A stretch of DNA of 64,000 nucleotides from Pseudoalteromonas shioyasakiensis. GTDB lineage: Bacteria > Pseudomonadota > Gammaproteobacteria > Enterobacterales > Alteromonadaceae. The DNA is taken from assembly GCF_024518675.1 (NCBI RefSeq), contig NZ_JANIGL010000001.1, positions 620,001 to 684,000 of the forward strand, written 5' to 3'. A model generated the notes under the pieces. It saw only the letters and a program-made list of their open reading frames with translations, was not told the origin of the DNA and did no database searches. Both the position numbers and the translations under genes were made by a program. This document shows, piece after piece, positions 38,042 to 46,643 of this stretch. Each line of letters opens with the position of its first letter. Within the stretch, counting starts at the first letter, position 1.

Positions 38042-38905
38042 ATGAGCGTACTTTCTTATTTTATGGGCACTGAATCGAACAAGGTTACCCATTGGTTTGC
38101 TAAATCTTTTAGTTTCAATAAAGCAAAAGCCAATAAAGGGCGCGTGTATCTTATAGGTGCAGGCCCTGGCGACCCAGAGCTTATCACCGTTAAAGCTCAG
38201 CGGTTAATAGAAAGTGCCGACGTCATTCTCTACGATTGGTTAGTCTCGGTTGAGCTGCTACGTACTTTACCAGAAAACGCACAACGGGTGTTTGTTGGCA
38301 AACGCGCCAACAAACATTCAATGCAGCAAGCTGAAATAAGTAAGTTATTGGTTAAATACGCGCAACAAGGCCATACAGTTGTCAGACTCAAAGGCGGTGA
38401 TCCGAGTATCTTTGCCCGTGTAAATGAAGAAGCTGATGCCCTAGCAGAGCATAATATTCCCTTTGCTATAGTTCCGGGTGTAACGACTGCTTGCGCTGCA
38501 TCGGCTTATACAGGCATACCACTGACCGCACGAGGGGTTGCCCGCAGTGTTACCTTTATGACTGCGCAATTTGCCGATCCAAAACAGCAGCCTAAATGGC
38601 AAAACTATCAATATCTATCAAATCAGGATAATCCAACCCTAGTGGTATATATGGGTTTGGGGCGTTTGCAACAACTATCACAAGGTCTGCAATCAGTAGG
38701 TTGGCCAGCGACAACACCAATAGCCTTACTTGAACAGGTAACTACGACAAGCCAGCAGGTTATTCGGGGCACGTTAGAGAATATCACACAAAAATCCACA
38801 GCCGCTAAGTTAACGGGGCCAACATTAATAATGATTGGTGAAGTCATTAATCATCAAATGGCAGTCGAACAACAATTACTCAATATAACCGCTACACAGG
38901 TTTAG
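38042..38905 (+). CDS. cobA: Uroporphyrinogen-III C-methyltransferase
   Basis: SUMT adds two methyl groups to uroporphyrinogen III, giving precorrin-2 for siroheme, the cofactor of NirB. 287 aa: an N-terminal extension of about 32 residues, then VYLIGAGPGDPELITVKA, DVILYDWLVS, VVRLKGGDPSIFARVNEEA and VPGVTTACAASAYTGIPLTARG. It lacks the dehydrogenase/chelatase half of CysG, so siroheme completion depends on another gene. 14 nt after nirD with AAGGGGAACA before the ATG; last gene of the operon. Confidence 0.95.
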   Translation: MSVLSYFMGTESNKVTHWFAKSFSFNKAKANKGRVYLIGAGPGDPELITVKAQRLIESADVILYDWLVSVELLRTLPENAQRVFVGKRANKHSMQQAEISKLLVKYAQQGHTVVRLKGGDPSIFARVNEEADALAEHNIPFAIVPGVTTACAASAYTGIPLTARGVARSVTFMTAQFADPKQQPKWQNYQYLSNQDNPTLVVYMGLGRLQQLSQGLQSVGWPATTPIALLEQVTTTSQQVIRGTLENITQKSTAAKLTGPTLIMIGEVINHQMAVEQQLLNITATQV

Positions 38906-38973
38906 CCCACCTTTACTCTGCTTTCGCATGGTAACAAACTCTCCCCATACTCCTTTAATAAAACACATATATT

Positions 38974-38993
38974 TAGGGCCTGCGGCCCTTTTC
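38974..38993. terminator. Intrinsic terminator between cobA and the kinase gene
   Basis: AGGGCC-TGC-GGCCCT with a T-rich right side, in the 150-bp gap between converging operons. Confidence 0.75.
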
Positions 38994-39055
38994 CTTATAA
39001 CTTTAACGTAGACTCTACATTTAACTAATCGCAATAAAATTAAATATATCAAGCG

Positions 39056-40756
39056 CTATGCAAGTAATGATAAAACTAGCAAACAGGCTAGCAATGCTGA
39101 CAGCCCCTGGTAAAAGCGTAAGGGATTTTTTTCTAGCCAAGGTTGGCTAATTTGACCCATCAATGCTGGGTTGGGGTGGTGTAAATCATAAATGAATTCA
39201 GACAAAACGTGATAACGTTTAGCGGGGTTTGGCTGCAATGCTTTTTTTAATGTCGCATCAAGCCAAAGCGGAATATCGCGCTGCGGATCAACGACAGGTT
39301 GGTATGTTAGTTTATATTGCGCTGATAGTGTTCTGGCTTTCGCAACATTAACACCATACGGGAAACGACCACTAAGCATATAATAAGTGAGTACAGCGAG
39401 TGAAAACAAATCTGAACACGCGCTACCACCCGCACCGACAAAATACTCCGGCGCTGTATACATCGCGGTGCCTAGTAACTGACTTTCTTCGAGTTCAGCG
39501 AGACCCGCAATCCGTACCGAGCCTAAGTCAATTATTTTTACTGTCCCATGACTATCAATCATAATATTTTCAGGACGTAAATCTTGATGCAAAATATCAC
39601 TTTTGTGCAGCACCATTAAGCCTTTGGCTATTTGTGAAATTATATCGCGAATAGCCGATAGACTAGGTTGAGGATGATCTCGCAACCACTGTGCTAATGT
39701 ATCTCCTTGAATATATTCACTGAGGGTATAGCAGTAATTACGTGGTCGTATTGAGCGCGGAATGGCCACAATATGAGGGCTATTAACTTTTTTCGCCGCC
39801 CACTCTTCTAGCATTAATCGCTCTAAATATTCTTTATTTTCTGATAAATCAGTAGACGGTGTTTTAATTATTAATTGCAAAGCCGTGGATAAATCTTCAG
39901 CTAAATAAACATGGCTTCGGCTAGAACTATGAATTGGGCGAATAATTTTATAACCATCAAATTCATCATTGCTAGATAAAATGGGGGGTAACGGTAAAGG
40001 TTTATCAAATAAGGTGTGTTGATCACTAACATCTATATTATCCACTACCACAACTTGTACCGTAAGATTATCTGTACTCCCGCCATTAAACGCAGTGGTA
40101 ACAAAAGCCTGCGCACAAGCATCTAAATCATGCTGATATTGATTGTAAATTTGCTGCATCATGCTGGGGGTTAAATAATCGCTTACACCATCTGTCATTA
40201 AGAAAAACACATCATTGTTTTCAAGTGCAATAGTTTGATGGTCCAACTGTAACTGTCCAGCAGCGCCTAAGGCTCGGCTTAAATAGCTATTATCACTACC
40301 ATGGTGCAATCGATGATCACGCGTAAGTTGCGAAGTGTGTGTGTCACGTAAGTGATAGATCCGACTATCACCAATATGTAAAACATGTGCGTGTTGTTTT
40401 TTTAAGATAAGAGCTGAAAAAGTACACACATAGCCCCTTTCGACTTCAAAACGAAAAGGCCCTTGTTGATTCTGGGCAAAAAGCCAAGCATTGGTACTGT
40501 TTAGTACTTGGCTTGCAGCATGGCTCACAGACCAAGCATCACTAGTGCAATAGTAATCGGATAAAAAACTCTTGATTGCCGTTTCACTTGCAACTTGGCT
40601 GACTTGTGAACTACTAACACCATCACTTAACGCAACCACGGCTCCTTTTAATTCTAATTCAGGGCTATGTGGCACGAAAGCGCCGTAGCAATCTTGATTA
40701 ATATCTTTGCTTCCGGCGCTTGAATACTGCCCTATACGAACAGATAAGTGGCTCAT
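39056..40756 (-). CDS. PP2C phosphatase-Ser/Thr kinase fusion, membrane-tailed
   Basis: 566 aa. Residues about 1-240 are a PP2C phosphatase: ALSDGVSSS, HIGDSRIYHL, LMTDGVSDYL, GGSTDNLTVQVV. From about 268 a Hanks-type kinase domain has IHSSSRSHVYLAED in place of a glycine-rich loop, an ion-pair Lys (LIIKTPS), ILHQDLRPENIM (HRD becomes HQD), IDLGSV (DFG becomes DLG) and GTAMYTAPEYF. A single C-terminal helix (LSALLACLLVLSLLA) anchors it. Kinase activity is possible despite the missing glycines. It starts 6 nt after the focA stop, so phosphosignalling is tied to the nitrite transporter; similar fusions occur in nitrate assimilation clusters. Confidence 0.9.
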   Translation of the reverse strand: MSHLSVRIGQYSSAGSKDINQDCYGAFVPHSPELELKGAVVALSDGVSSSQVSQVASETAIKSFLSDYYCTSDAWSVSHAASQVLNSTNAWLFAQNQQGPFRFEVERGYVCTFSALILKKQHAHVLHIGDSRIYHLRDTHTSQLTRDHRLHHGSDNSYLSRALGAAGQLQLDHQTIALENNDVFFLMTDGVSDYLTPSMMQQIYNQYQHDLDACAQAFVTTAFNGGSTDNLTVQVVVVDNIDVSDQHTLFDKPLPLPPILSSNDEFDGYKIIRPIHSSSRSHVYLAEDLSTALQLIIKTPSTDLSENKEYLERLMLEEWAAKKVNSPHIVAIPRSIRPRNYCYTLSEYIQGDTLAQWLRDHPQPSLSAIRDIISQIAKGLMVLHKSDILHQDLRPENIMIDSHGTVKIIDLGSVRIAGLAELEESQLLGTAMYTAPEYFVGAGGSACSDLFSLAVLTYYMLSGRFPYGVNVAKARTLSAQYKLTYQPVVDPQRDIPLWLDATLKKALQPNPAKRYHVLSEFIYDLHHPNPALMGQISQPWLEKNPLRFYQGLSALLACLLVLSLLA

Positions 40757-40762
40757 TCTAAG

Positions 40763-41611
40763 TTAACTTGTCACAGGCTTGCTTAATGACTCTTTTGCTG
40801 TATTAAGTGCACGTTTAGGCGCCGTTTTATAATGGGTTGTGTATAAGGTTAATCCCGTAAACGCCAGCCCACCAACTAAATTACCGAGTGCTGTTGGGAT
40901 CTCATTCCATATTAAGTAGTCCATTACTGAGAAATCCCCTCCCATCATTAAAGCAAATGGAAACAAAAACATATTCACAACAGAGTGCTCGAAGCCCATA
41001 AAAAAGAACAACATCACTGGCATCCACATCGCAATCACTTTGCCACTAACATGTGTTGAAATCATCGCACCCACAACACCAAGAGAGACCATCCAATTGC
41101 ATAACATGCCGCGAATAAAAATGGTTAGCCAGCCAGCAGTGCCATATTCAGCATAACCTAAAGTACGCGCTTCACCAATGTGCCCTACTTTTGCAGCGAT
41201 GGCACCACCATCGGTATTAAACCCATAGGTGAAAACAAAGGCCATCATAAAAGCAACAGTTAACGCCCCTAAAAAGTTACCGACAAAAACTTTACCCCAA
41301 TGCGGTAAAATTTGCGACCATGTCACACCTGGGCGTTTGGCCAGCCACGCTAGTGGTGTCAGTACAAATACCCCTGTTAGTAAATCAAAGCCCATTAAAT
41401 ACAGCATAATAAAGCCAACAGGAAAAAGCACAGAACCTAATAAGTGCGAGCCACTTGCTACGGCTACGCTCACCGCAAACACTGCAGCGAGGGCTAAAAT
41501 AGCACCCGCCATAAATGCTCGAATAAGAGTATCTCGGGTTGACATATAAATTTTAGACTCTCCTGAGTCCACCATTTTAGTTACAAACTCTGTGGGAATT
41601 AAATAAGCCAT
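40763..41611 (-). CDS. Formate/nitrite transporter family protein
   Basis: 282 aa, six membrane helices of the FNT family (FocA/NirC). Key segments: AGAILALAAVFAV, GSVLFPVGFIMLYLMGFDLLTGVFVLTP, WGKVFVGNFLGALT (FNT signature), and GMLCNWMVSLGVVG with ISTHVSGKVIAMWMPVMLFF. Context with nirBD favours nitrite (NirC-like) over formate. AAGGTGAAGATTT precedes the ATG. First gene of focA-kinase, opposite in orientation to nirBD-cobA but under a similar sigma54 plus leader-terminator arrangement. Confidence 0.92.
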   Translation of the reverse strand: MAYLIPTEFVTKMVDSGESKIYMSTRDTLIRAFMAGAILALAAVFAVSVAVASGSHLLGSVLFPVGFIMLYLMGFDLLTGVFVLTPLAWLAKRPGVTWSQILPHWGKVFVGNFLGALTVAFMMAFVFTYGFNTDGGAIAAKVGHIGEARTLGYAEYGTAGWLTIFIRGMLCNWMVSLGVVGAMISTHVSGKVIAMWMPVMLFFFMGFEHSVVNMFLFPFALMMGGDFSVMDYLIWNEIPTALGNLVGGLAFTGLTLYTTHYKTAPKRALNTAKESLSKPVTS

Positions 41612-41709
41612 AAATCTTCACCTTAATTAGCCACAACTATCCATTGTCGCTTTTCGTTATTAATCGGTTTTATTGTATCAATCTGTGTTACTTGCTGGTT
41701 AACAGGCAC

Positions 41710-41756
41710 AAAAAAACGCCTACTACTGACTCAATTCTGAGTAAGTATGTAGACGT
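41710..41756 (-). terminator. Leader terminator (attenuator) upstream of focA
   Basis: On the minus strand ACGTCTACATACTTACTCA pairs with TGAGTCAGTAGTAGGCGT (about 18 bp, one bulge, 4-nt loop) and is followed by seven U. It ends about 100 nt before the focA ATG and no leftward gene lies upstream. AGACG-AAGA-CGTCT just upstream overlaps its 5' arm and could compete with it. Confidence 0.87.
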
Positions 41757-41771
41757 CTTCGTCTTATAAAT

Positions 41772-41804
41772 AGTTTGTGTGGATAATATCCAATTGACAC
41801 AACT
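41772..41804 (-). ncRNA. 5' leader stem-loop of the focA transcript
   Basis: AGTTGTGT ... ACACAAACT (one bulge) closes an inner TGGATATTATCCA hairpin. It lies at the predicted 5' end of the transcript, 16 nt before the terminator's 5' arm region, as in the nirB leader. Confidence 0.5.
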
Positions 41805-41809
41805 TTAGT

Positions 41810-41825
41810 AGCAACAAAAATGCCA
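41810..41825 (-). promoter_or_regulatory. Sigma54 (RpoN) promoter of the focA-kinase operon
   Basis: Read on the minus strand: TGGCATTTTTGTTGCT, a near-perfect TGGCAY-N5-TTGCW with GG and GC ten bases apart. Predicted start near 41799. Confidence 0.82.
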
Positions 41826-41931
41826 ACTAAATAAATATTGTTTTTATTTATATAAAACAGTTTATTACGTCAAACAATAAATTATTAGCTCACACTGTCC
41901 ATAACCATTTTCGTGCAACTTCACCTACTGT

Positions 41932-41948
41932 TGCACCAAACGTGTTCA
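41932..41948. promoter_or_regulatory. Candidate NtrC enhancer site
   Basis: TGCACCAAACGTGTTCA matches the NtrC palindrome TGCACCA-N4-RGTGCA at 11 of 13 defined positions, about 110 bp upstream of the focA sigma54 promoter, the usual enhancer distance. A half-site TGCACCA recurs at 41962-41968. Confidence 0.5.
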
Positions 41949-41986
41949 GTGCTTTTCAGGCTGCACCATACAAACGCTTACTTTTT

Positions 41987-42001
41987 ATTGATTAAATCAA
42001 T
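41987..42001. promoter_or_regulatory. 15-bp palindrome in the focA/42098 intergenic region
   Basis: ATTGATT-A-AATCAAT, centred about 100 bp before the gene at 42098. Resembles an FNR box but the spacing is one base short. A second near-palindrome, ACTCT-TAGCGCT-AGAGT, is at 42036-42052. Binding factors unknown; no other genes lie in this 486-bp gap. Confidence 0.35.
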
Positions 42002-42097
42002 ATCAGTTATTGAAAACAACAATTTCATTAATAGTACTCTTAGCGCTAGAGTAAAGTCATACCAAATAACTCACTCACACAACAAAGAGACACGATT

Positions 42098-42550
42098 ATG
42101 ATGCAAACAACAGCAAGCTTTACCCAGCAAGATGGTTTATTCATTGATGGCAATCTACATGCATTTATTGAGCAACAACTTTGTCAACAAGCAACCTTAA
42201 CCTGTGAAGATGTGTATCAAGCACTGGCGACTTTAGTTGATGAATTTGGTTGTCAATGTCGTAAAAACAAGCATGAAGATGATGCGGCTTTAGACGCACA
42301 AACCTTATTACATGCATACCAAGTTGAACACGCGCATCCGCATTGCCATGTTGACGCGCAAACAACAACCGCAGTATTAGATGAGTTTTGTTGCCAGGTG
42401 CCCGCCATTATTGTTGTAGCATTAATGGATACTTTAAGTGGCACAGCAAGTAATGAGCGTGGCGCAAAAGATATTTATCAACGTGCAGCGCAATTAACAA
42501 ATCGCCCATGCATGTACCAAGTTAATGTTTTAAATACTAATGCAGCTTAA
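42098..42550 (+). CDS. Unrecognised Cys/His-rich small protein
   Basis: 150 aa, no signal peptide or membrane segment. I do not recognise the family. Notable are a cysteine cluster (FGCQCRKNKHEDDAAL near 50-65), HAHPHCHVDAQT near 75-85 and FCCQVP near 97, which could bind metal or a cluster. The second half reads as helices (AIIVVALMDTLSGTASNERG, DIYQRAAQLTNRPCMYQV). It is divergent from focA, sharing a 486-bp control region, and convergent with icd (1 nt apart). A link to nitrite or redox metabolism is suggested only by position. Confidence 0.65.
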   Translation: MMQTTASFTQQDGLFIDGNLHAFIEQQLCQQATLTCEDVYQALATLVDEFGCQCRKNKHEDDAALDAQTLLHAYQVEHAHPHCHVDAQTTTAVLDEFCCQVPAIIVVALMDTLSGTASNERGAKDIYQRAAQLTNRPCMYQVNVLNTNAA

Positions 42551-42551
42551 G

Positions 42552-43811
42552 TTATGGTTGTTCTATACGCTCGATGATCTTCTTTGCAAAATCACTGCAA
42601 CTGAGGATTGTCGAGCTTTGCATATGACTTTCAAGATCAAAGGTCACTTCATTTGCCGCCAAAGTGGCTGATAAAGCTGATTCTATTGCGTGAGCGGCTT
42701 CATGCCAGTTCATAAATCGCAGCATCATCACCGCACTTAAAATACTACTACTTGGATTTGCCGAGTTTTTTCCTGCAATCCGCTCGAATGGGCCATGCGT
42801 GGGTTCAAAAAATGCTACATCATTGTTTAAATTTGCCGCAGGCATAATACCGATGCCGCCCACCTGTGCGGTCAACATATCTGCTAGGTAATCTCCGTTT
42901 TGATTCGTTGTGACAACCACATCAAACTGTTCTGGGGTCATGAGTGCTTGTTGCAGCATGTTGTCAGCTATCACTTCTTTAATAATGAGTGGGGGTTGCT
43001 GATCGCGCTCTATCACAAGCCAACGACCATTATCATGCTCTTTCGCACCGAATTCTCGTTTAGCTAAATCAAATCCCCAGCGCTTGAATGCACCTTCTGT
43101 AAACTTTAAAACATTCCCTTTATGAACAACAGTCAGAGATTCACTTTTGTGCTCAAGTGCATACTCTACGGCATAACGCATTAATCGCTCTGCCCCTTCT
43201 TTTGATATATTTTTGATGCCAATTGCACATTGCTGATCGAATCGAAGTCGGGTTACGCCCATTTCTTGACACAGAAAATCGAGTACTTTTTCCGCTTCGA
43301 CACTGCCCGCTTGCCATTCAATACCCGAATATACATCTTCAGAGCTATCTCTGATCACCACAATGTTCGTTTTTTCTGGTTGTTTTAACGGTGAGGGTAA
43401 TGCACTGTAGCCCTTTATTGGACGCATATTCACAAACAGATCCATTTCATGGCGTAAAGCAACATTGAGTGAACGAAAGCCACCGCCCAGTGGCGTGGTA
43501 AGCGGTCCTTTAATTGCTATTTTAAACTGTCTAACAGCATGAATTGTCTCTTGAGGAAACCAATCACCATCATACAATCGGGCAGCTTTTTCACCATTGT
43601 ATACTTCCATCCAGTGGATTTTTCTACTAGTACCATAGCAGTGCGCAACAGCACTATTAACAATCTGGCGCATAATGGGGGTAATGTCTTGGCCGACACC
43701 ATCGCCTTCGATAAAGACAATAATCGGGTTATCTGGTATGTGCCAACGCCCTTGTCCATCGATATTAATTTGCTCGCCTTCAGACGGTATTGATATATGT
43801 TGATATTGCAT
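42552..43811 (-). CDS. icd: NADP-dependent isocitrate dehydrogenase
   Basis: 419-aa TCA-cycle enzyme, same length class as E. coli Icd (416). Substrate region KGPLTTPLGGGFRSLNVALR contains the serine (in FRSLN) that AceK phosphorylates, followed by DLFVNMRPIKGY. HGPFERIAGKNSANPSS is the coenzyme/NADP region, and ADMLTAQVGGIGIMPAANLN carries the metal/coenzyme segment. Since aceK is in this window (24 kb), control by phosphorylation is expected. Monocistronic. Confidence 0.96.
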   Translation of the reverse strand: MQYQHISIPSEGEQINIDGQGRWHIPDNPIIVFIEGDGVGQDITPIMRQIVNSAVAHCYGTSRKIHWMEVYNGEKAARLYDGDWFPQETIHAVRQFKIAIKGPLTTPLGGGFRSLNVALRHEMDLFVNMRPIKGYSALPSPLKQPEKTNIVVIRDSSEDVYSGIEWQAGSVEAEKVLDFLCQEMGVTRLRFDQQCAIGIKNISKEGAERLMRYAVEYALEHKSESLTVVHKGNVLKFTEGAFKRWGFDLAKREFGAKEHDNGRWLVIERDQQPPLIIKEVIADNMLQQALMTPEQFDVVVTTNQNGDYLADMLTAQVGGIGIMPAANLNNDVAFFEPTHGPFERIAGKNSANPSSSILSAVMMLRFMNWHEAAHAIESALSATLAANEVTFDLESHMQSSTILSCSDFAKKIIERIEQP

Positions 43812-43923
43812 AAGCCTCTTACACGATTCATACCAGAGAAGATAATATATTAAATCATTTGCTTACTGACTTGTCTGCATACTAAAAGTAATACTGGTTA
43901 TTCAACAGTAAAATGCTTGGCCA

Positions 43924-46614
43924 CTAAGATGGCTCAGCCAGAACATCATCAATGGCTGCAAATAAAGCATTTACTAACTGAGTATCAAACGTGACTGAAT
44001 CAGCTTTTATAATTTTATCTAATTCAACTGACTTCTTATAAAGACTTGAGCAATCAAACATTCCTGCGGTTCCTTTTATCATGTGCACACTTTGGGCAAA
44101 GCCTGTCATATCACCAGATTTAAACTGTTGCAGTAACGTTTCTTTTTGAATGCGTAGCCCTTGAATATAATCATGTTTGAGTAATTCAAATTCATGATCA
44201 GGGAGCTTTACATCATCAGCTATCTCAATATCTAGGTAGCTGGCAATTTTATGGCTAAACTGAGTTCTATCGATTGGTTTTGCGATATGATCAATAAATC
44301 CCTGCTTTAAGTAACGGTCAATTTCATGTTTCATGGTATTCGCCGTTAAAGCCACGATAGGTGTTGTCAGTCCCGTAGCTTGCATGATATGGATTGCTTG
44401 TTCTCCATCCATAATTGGCATTTGGATATCAAGTAAAATTAAGTCAAATTGCTCATCAAGTGTTGCTTGAACTGCATCTTGCCCATTTTCAACCGCTGTC
44501 ACTGTTAAGCCCATTCGCTCTAAGATTCGTTTGATCAGTTGGCGGTTTTCAGGATGGTCTTCGGCTATTAGCACCTCACCAACGAGGTTTCGTTGACAGG
44601 TATCTGCTAAGGCTTCTTTTGAATCGCGTCTATTTACCTCATCAAATGAATTAATCCACTTGGTTTGATCTGTCGTTTTCAAACTAAGTGCCAAACAAAA
44701 CTCACTACCACTGCCAACTTCTGAACGGACGCTTATGTCGCCCTCTAACTTCTGCGCCAAACTCTTTGAAATATTCAAACCAAGACCGGTTCCACCATAT
44801 TTACGCGAAATTGAAGAATCTGCTTGATAAAACGGCGAAAACAATTCTTTTTGCTCGCTTTCAGTCATGCCGATTCCAGTGTCTTTAACTGTAATTTGAA
44901 GTTGCTCTGGTGAGCAAGCAACCACTAATCGAATATGCCCAACACTGGTAAACTTGAGTGCATTGGTCGCTAAATTCAATAAAATTTGTCTAAGGCGCGT
45001 GGGATCTGAAATAATCCAATCAGGTAAAGGAAACGCATAATCAACACCAAATTTTAATCCTTTATCGCGAATTTGCTTGCCAAGTAATGATTCAATTTCC
45101 GCAATTGTGGCAAATAGTTCTGTTTCAACTAAATCAATTTCTAAGCGGTTTGCCTCAATTTTCGACATATCTAATATGTCATTAATTAAGCCCAACACAT
45201 GACGACTATTTTGCAAAATAACCCGTATGCCGTGGTTACGCTCATGCGGCTTAATATCTCCCAAAATAATGCCATCTGCGTAGCCAATTATAGAGGTCAT
45301 CGGGGTGCGAATTTCGTGGCTCATATTCGCTAAAAAGCGACTTTTCGCTTCACTGGCGTCTCGTAATTCTTCCGCTAATTGTTGTAATTCGTGAGTACGT
45401 GACTGCACTTTTTGCTCTAAATTTTTTGTTAGCTCTACATTTTCATCGTGTAAAATTCTGAATTTGTTAGCAACAGCAAATGCTAATAGCATGGCATCAA
45501 GCGCAGTACCAATTAACCCAAGTAAATATAAATCAAAGGCCATCGGCGCAATCAAGCCAAGGTTGGTTAAATTACCAATCATATTAGGGATAGCCATAGC
45601 TAAATAAGCCAGCACAAAGTATCGTGCCGGTTTAAAACCACTCATCCAGCTTCTGATACCTACAAGCATCCCTAAGCACAAGGTAGCTCCGGTCACGAGT
45701 GTTGCCCAAATAAAGCCAAAGCCAGGCCAAATGATTGCTAACGGAACCCCCGCAGTGGCAATATAGCCCAAAGATAAAGACACCAAGGATAATTGAGGTG
45801 ATGTCTCTCTCAACCTTAGTAAATTGTTATAAAACAGTATATTAGCCATCGGAATAAGGCTAAAGCCCAACCAATGAAAATGAGCGTTATAAAAACCGAA
45901 GATCTGATCAGGAATATGAAAAAACTGGCTCCAAGCCAGCACCCAGCACGCGGTAAATAACGCATAATAAAGATGGGTTACATCACGAGCAGCAAAATAT
46001 ATTAGTAAGTTATATAACCCAAGCGCAATACCCACGCCAAAGCATAGCAACATAATCATATTTTGAGATGTGGTTTTGGCAAAAAACGCATCGTATGGAG
46101 TAAGCACAAGCTTAGGGGGGGTGTAAAAGTAATCGCTTTGAAACTTAGCGATTAAAAAGTAGGATTTGCCGGGCGTAAGCTTTATTTTATTACCATAATG
46201 AAAGGCAAATTCATTCTCGATTATGCCACCGGTTTCGTAACGTTCGACAGCACGGCTAGGATCTGACATATCATAAATACGTGTCTCAATTTTAGACAGT
46301 AATGTATTGTAAGGAAATAGCACTAATTCCTGCAACTGGCTTTGATTCTCAAGTTGAATTACAAACCAAAAACTGCCGCCAAAAAAAGTGGTTCTCTGTT
46401 GCGGTTTTTTCGTCTCAAGCCACGTTGACACCTGGGCGCTATTTACTGGGAAGGCCCCATTTCTAACTTCAAATACATGACCTTGATTTAACAAGTTAGC
46501 ACTTTGCTCGGGTGCTTTATAAATATATACATCTGAACTATTTGCTGCTTCCACATACGAGCAACATATAATAAAAATGCATAGCAATCGTTTTAGTATT
46601 GCCCGAGCTGGCAT
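43924..46614 (-). CDS. Hybrid sensor histidine kinase (7TMR-DISM, REC, Hpt)
   Basis: About 896 aa from ATG 46614 (AAGGTG 6 nt upstream); an in-frame GTG at 46641 lacks a ribosome site. Order: signal segment; periplasmic DISM extracellular domain (about 30-170); seven membrane helices (about 185-395); coiled coil; HisKA (FLANMSHEIRTPM, His near 432); HATPase (LLNLATNALKFT, GTGLGLNIS); receiver (VLIAEDHPENRQL, Asp near 728 in LLDIQMPIMDG); C-terminal Hpt (SVHMIKGTAG, His near 843). It starts 29 nt after a TonB-receptor gene on the same strand, so sensor and receptor are probably one operon. Output regulator not adjacent. Confidence 0.93.
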   Translation of the reverse strand: MPARAILKRLLCIFIICCSYVEAANSSDVYIYKAPEQSANLLNQGHVFEVRNGAFPVNSAQVSTWLETKKPQQRTTFFGGSFWFVIQLENQSQLQELVLFPYNTLLSKIETRIYDMSDPSRAVERYETGGIIENEFAFHYGNKIKLTPGKSYFLIAKFQSDYFYTPPKLVLTPYDAFFAKTTSQNMIMLLCFGVGIALGLYNLLIYFAARDVTHLYYALFTACWVLAWSQFFHIPDQIFGFYNAHFHWLGFSLIPMANILFYNNLLRLRETSPQLSLVSLSLGYIATAGVPLAIIWPGFGFIWATLVTGATLCLGMLVGIRSWMSGFKPARYFVLAYLAMAIPNMIGNLTNLGLIAPMAFDLYLLGLIGTALDAMLLAFAVANKFRILHDENVELTKNLEQKVQSRTHELQQLAEELRDASEAKSRFLANMSHEIRTPMTSIIGYADGIILGDIKPHERNHGIRVILQNSRHVLGLINDILDMSKIEANRLEIDLVETELFATIAEIESLLGKQIRDKGLKFGVDYAFPLPDWIISDPTRLRQILLNLATNALKFTSVGHIRLVVACSPEQLQITVKDTGIGMTESEQKELFSPFYQADSSISRKYGGTGLGLNISKSLAQKLEGDISVRSEVGSGSEFCLALSLKTTDQTKWINSFDEVNRRDSKEALADTCQRNLVGEVLIAEDHPENRQLIKRILERMGLTVTAVENGQDAVQATLDEQFDLILLDIQMPIMDGEQAIHIMQATGLTTPIVALTANTMKHEIDRYLKQGFIDHIAKPIDRTQFSHKIASYLDIEIADDVKLPDHEFELLKHDYIQGLRIQKETLLQQFKSGDMTGFAQSVHMIKGTAGMFDCSSLYKKSVELDKIIKADSVTFDTQLVNALFAAIDDVLAEPS

Positions 46615-46643
46615 ACATCGCACCTTAAATAAATATGTCACGG

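Noticed and set aside
41987..42001. FNR/ANR box for the gene at 42098
   Set aside because: Arms TTGAT and ATCAA are three bases apart, not four as in a true FNR site; kept only as an unnamed palindrome.
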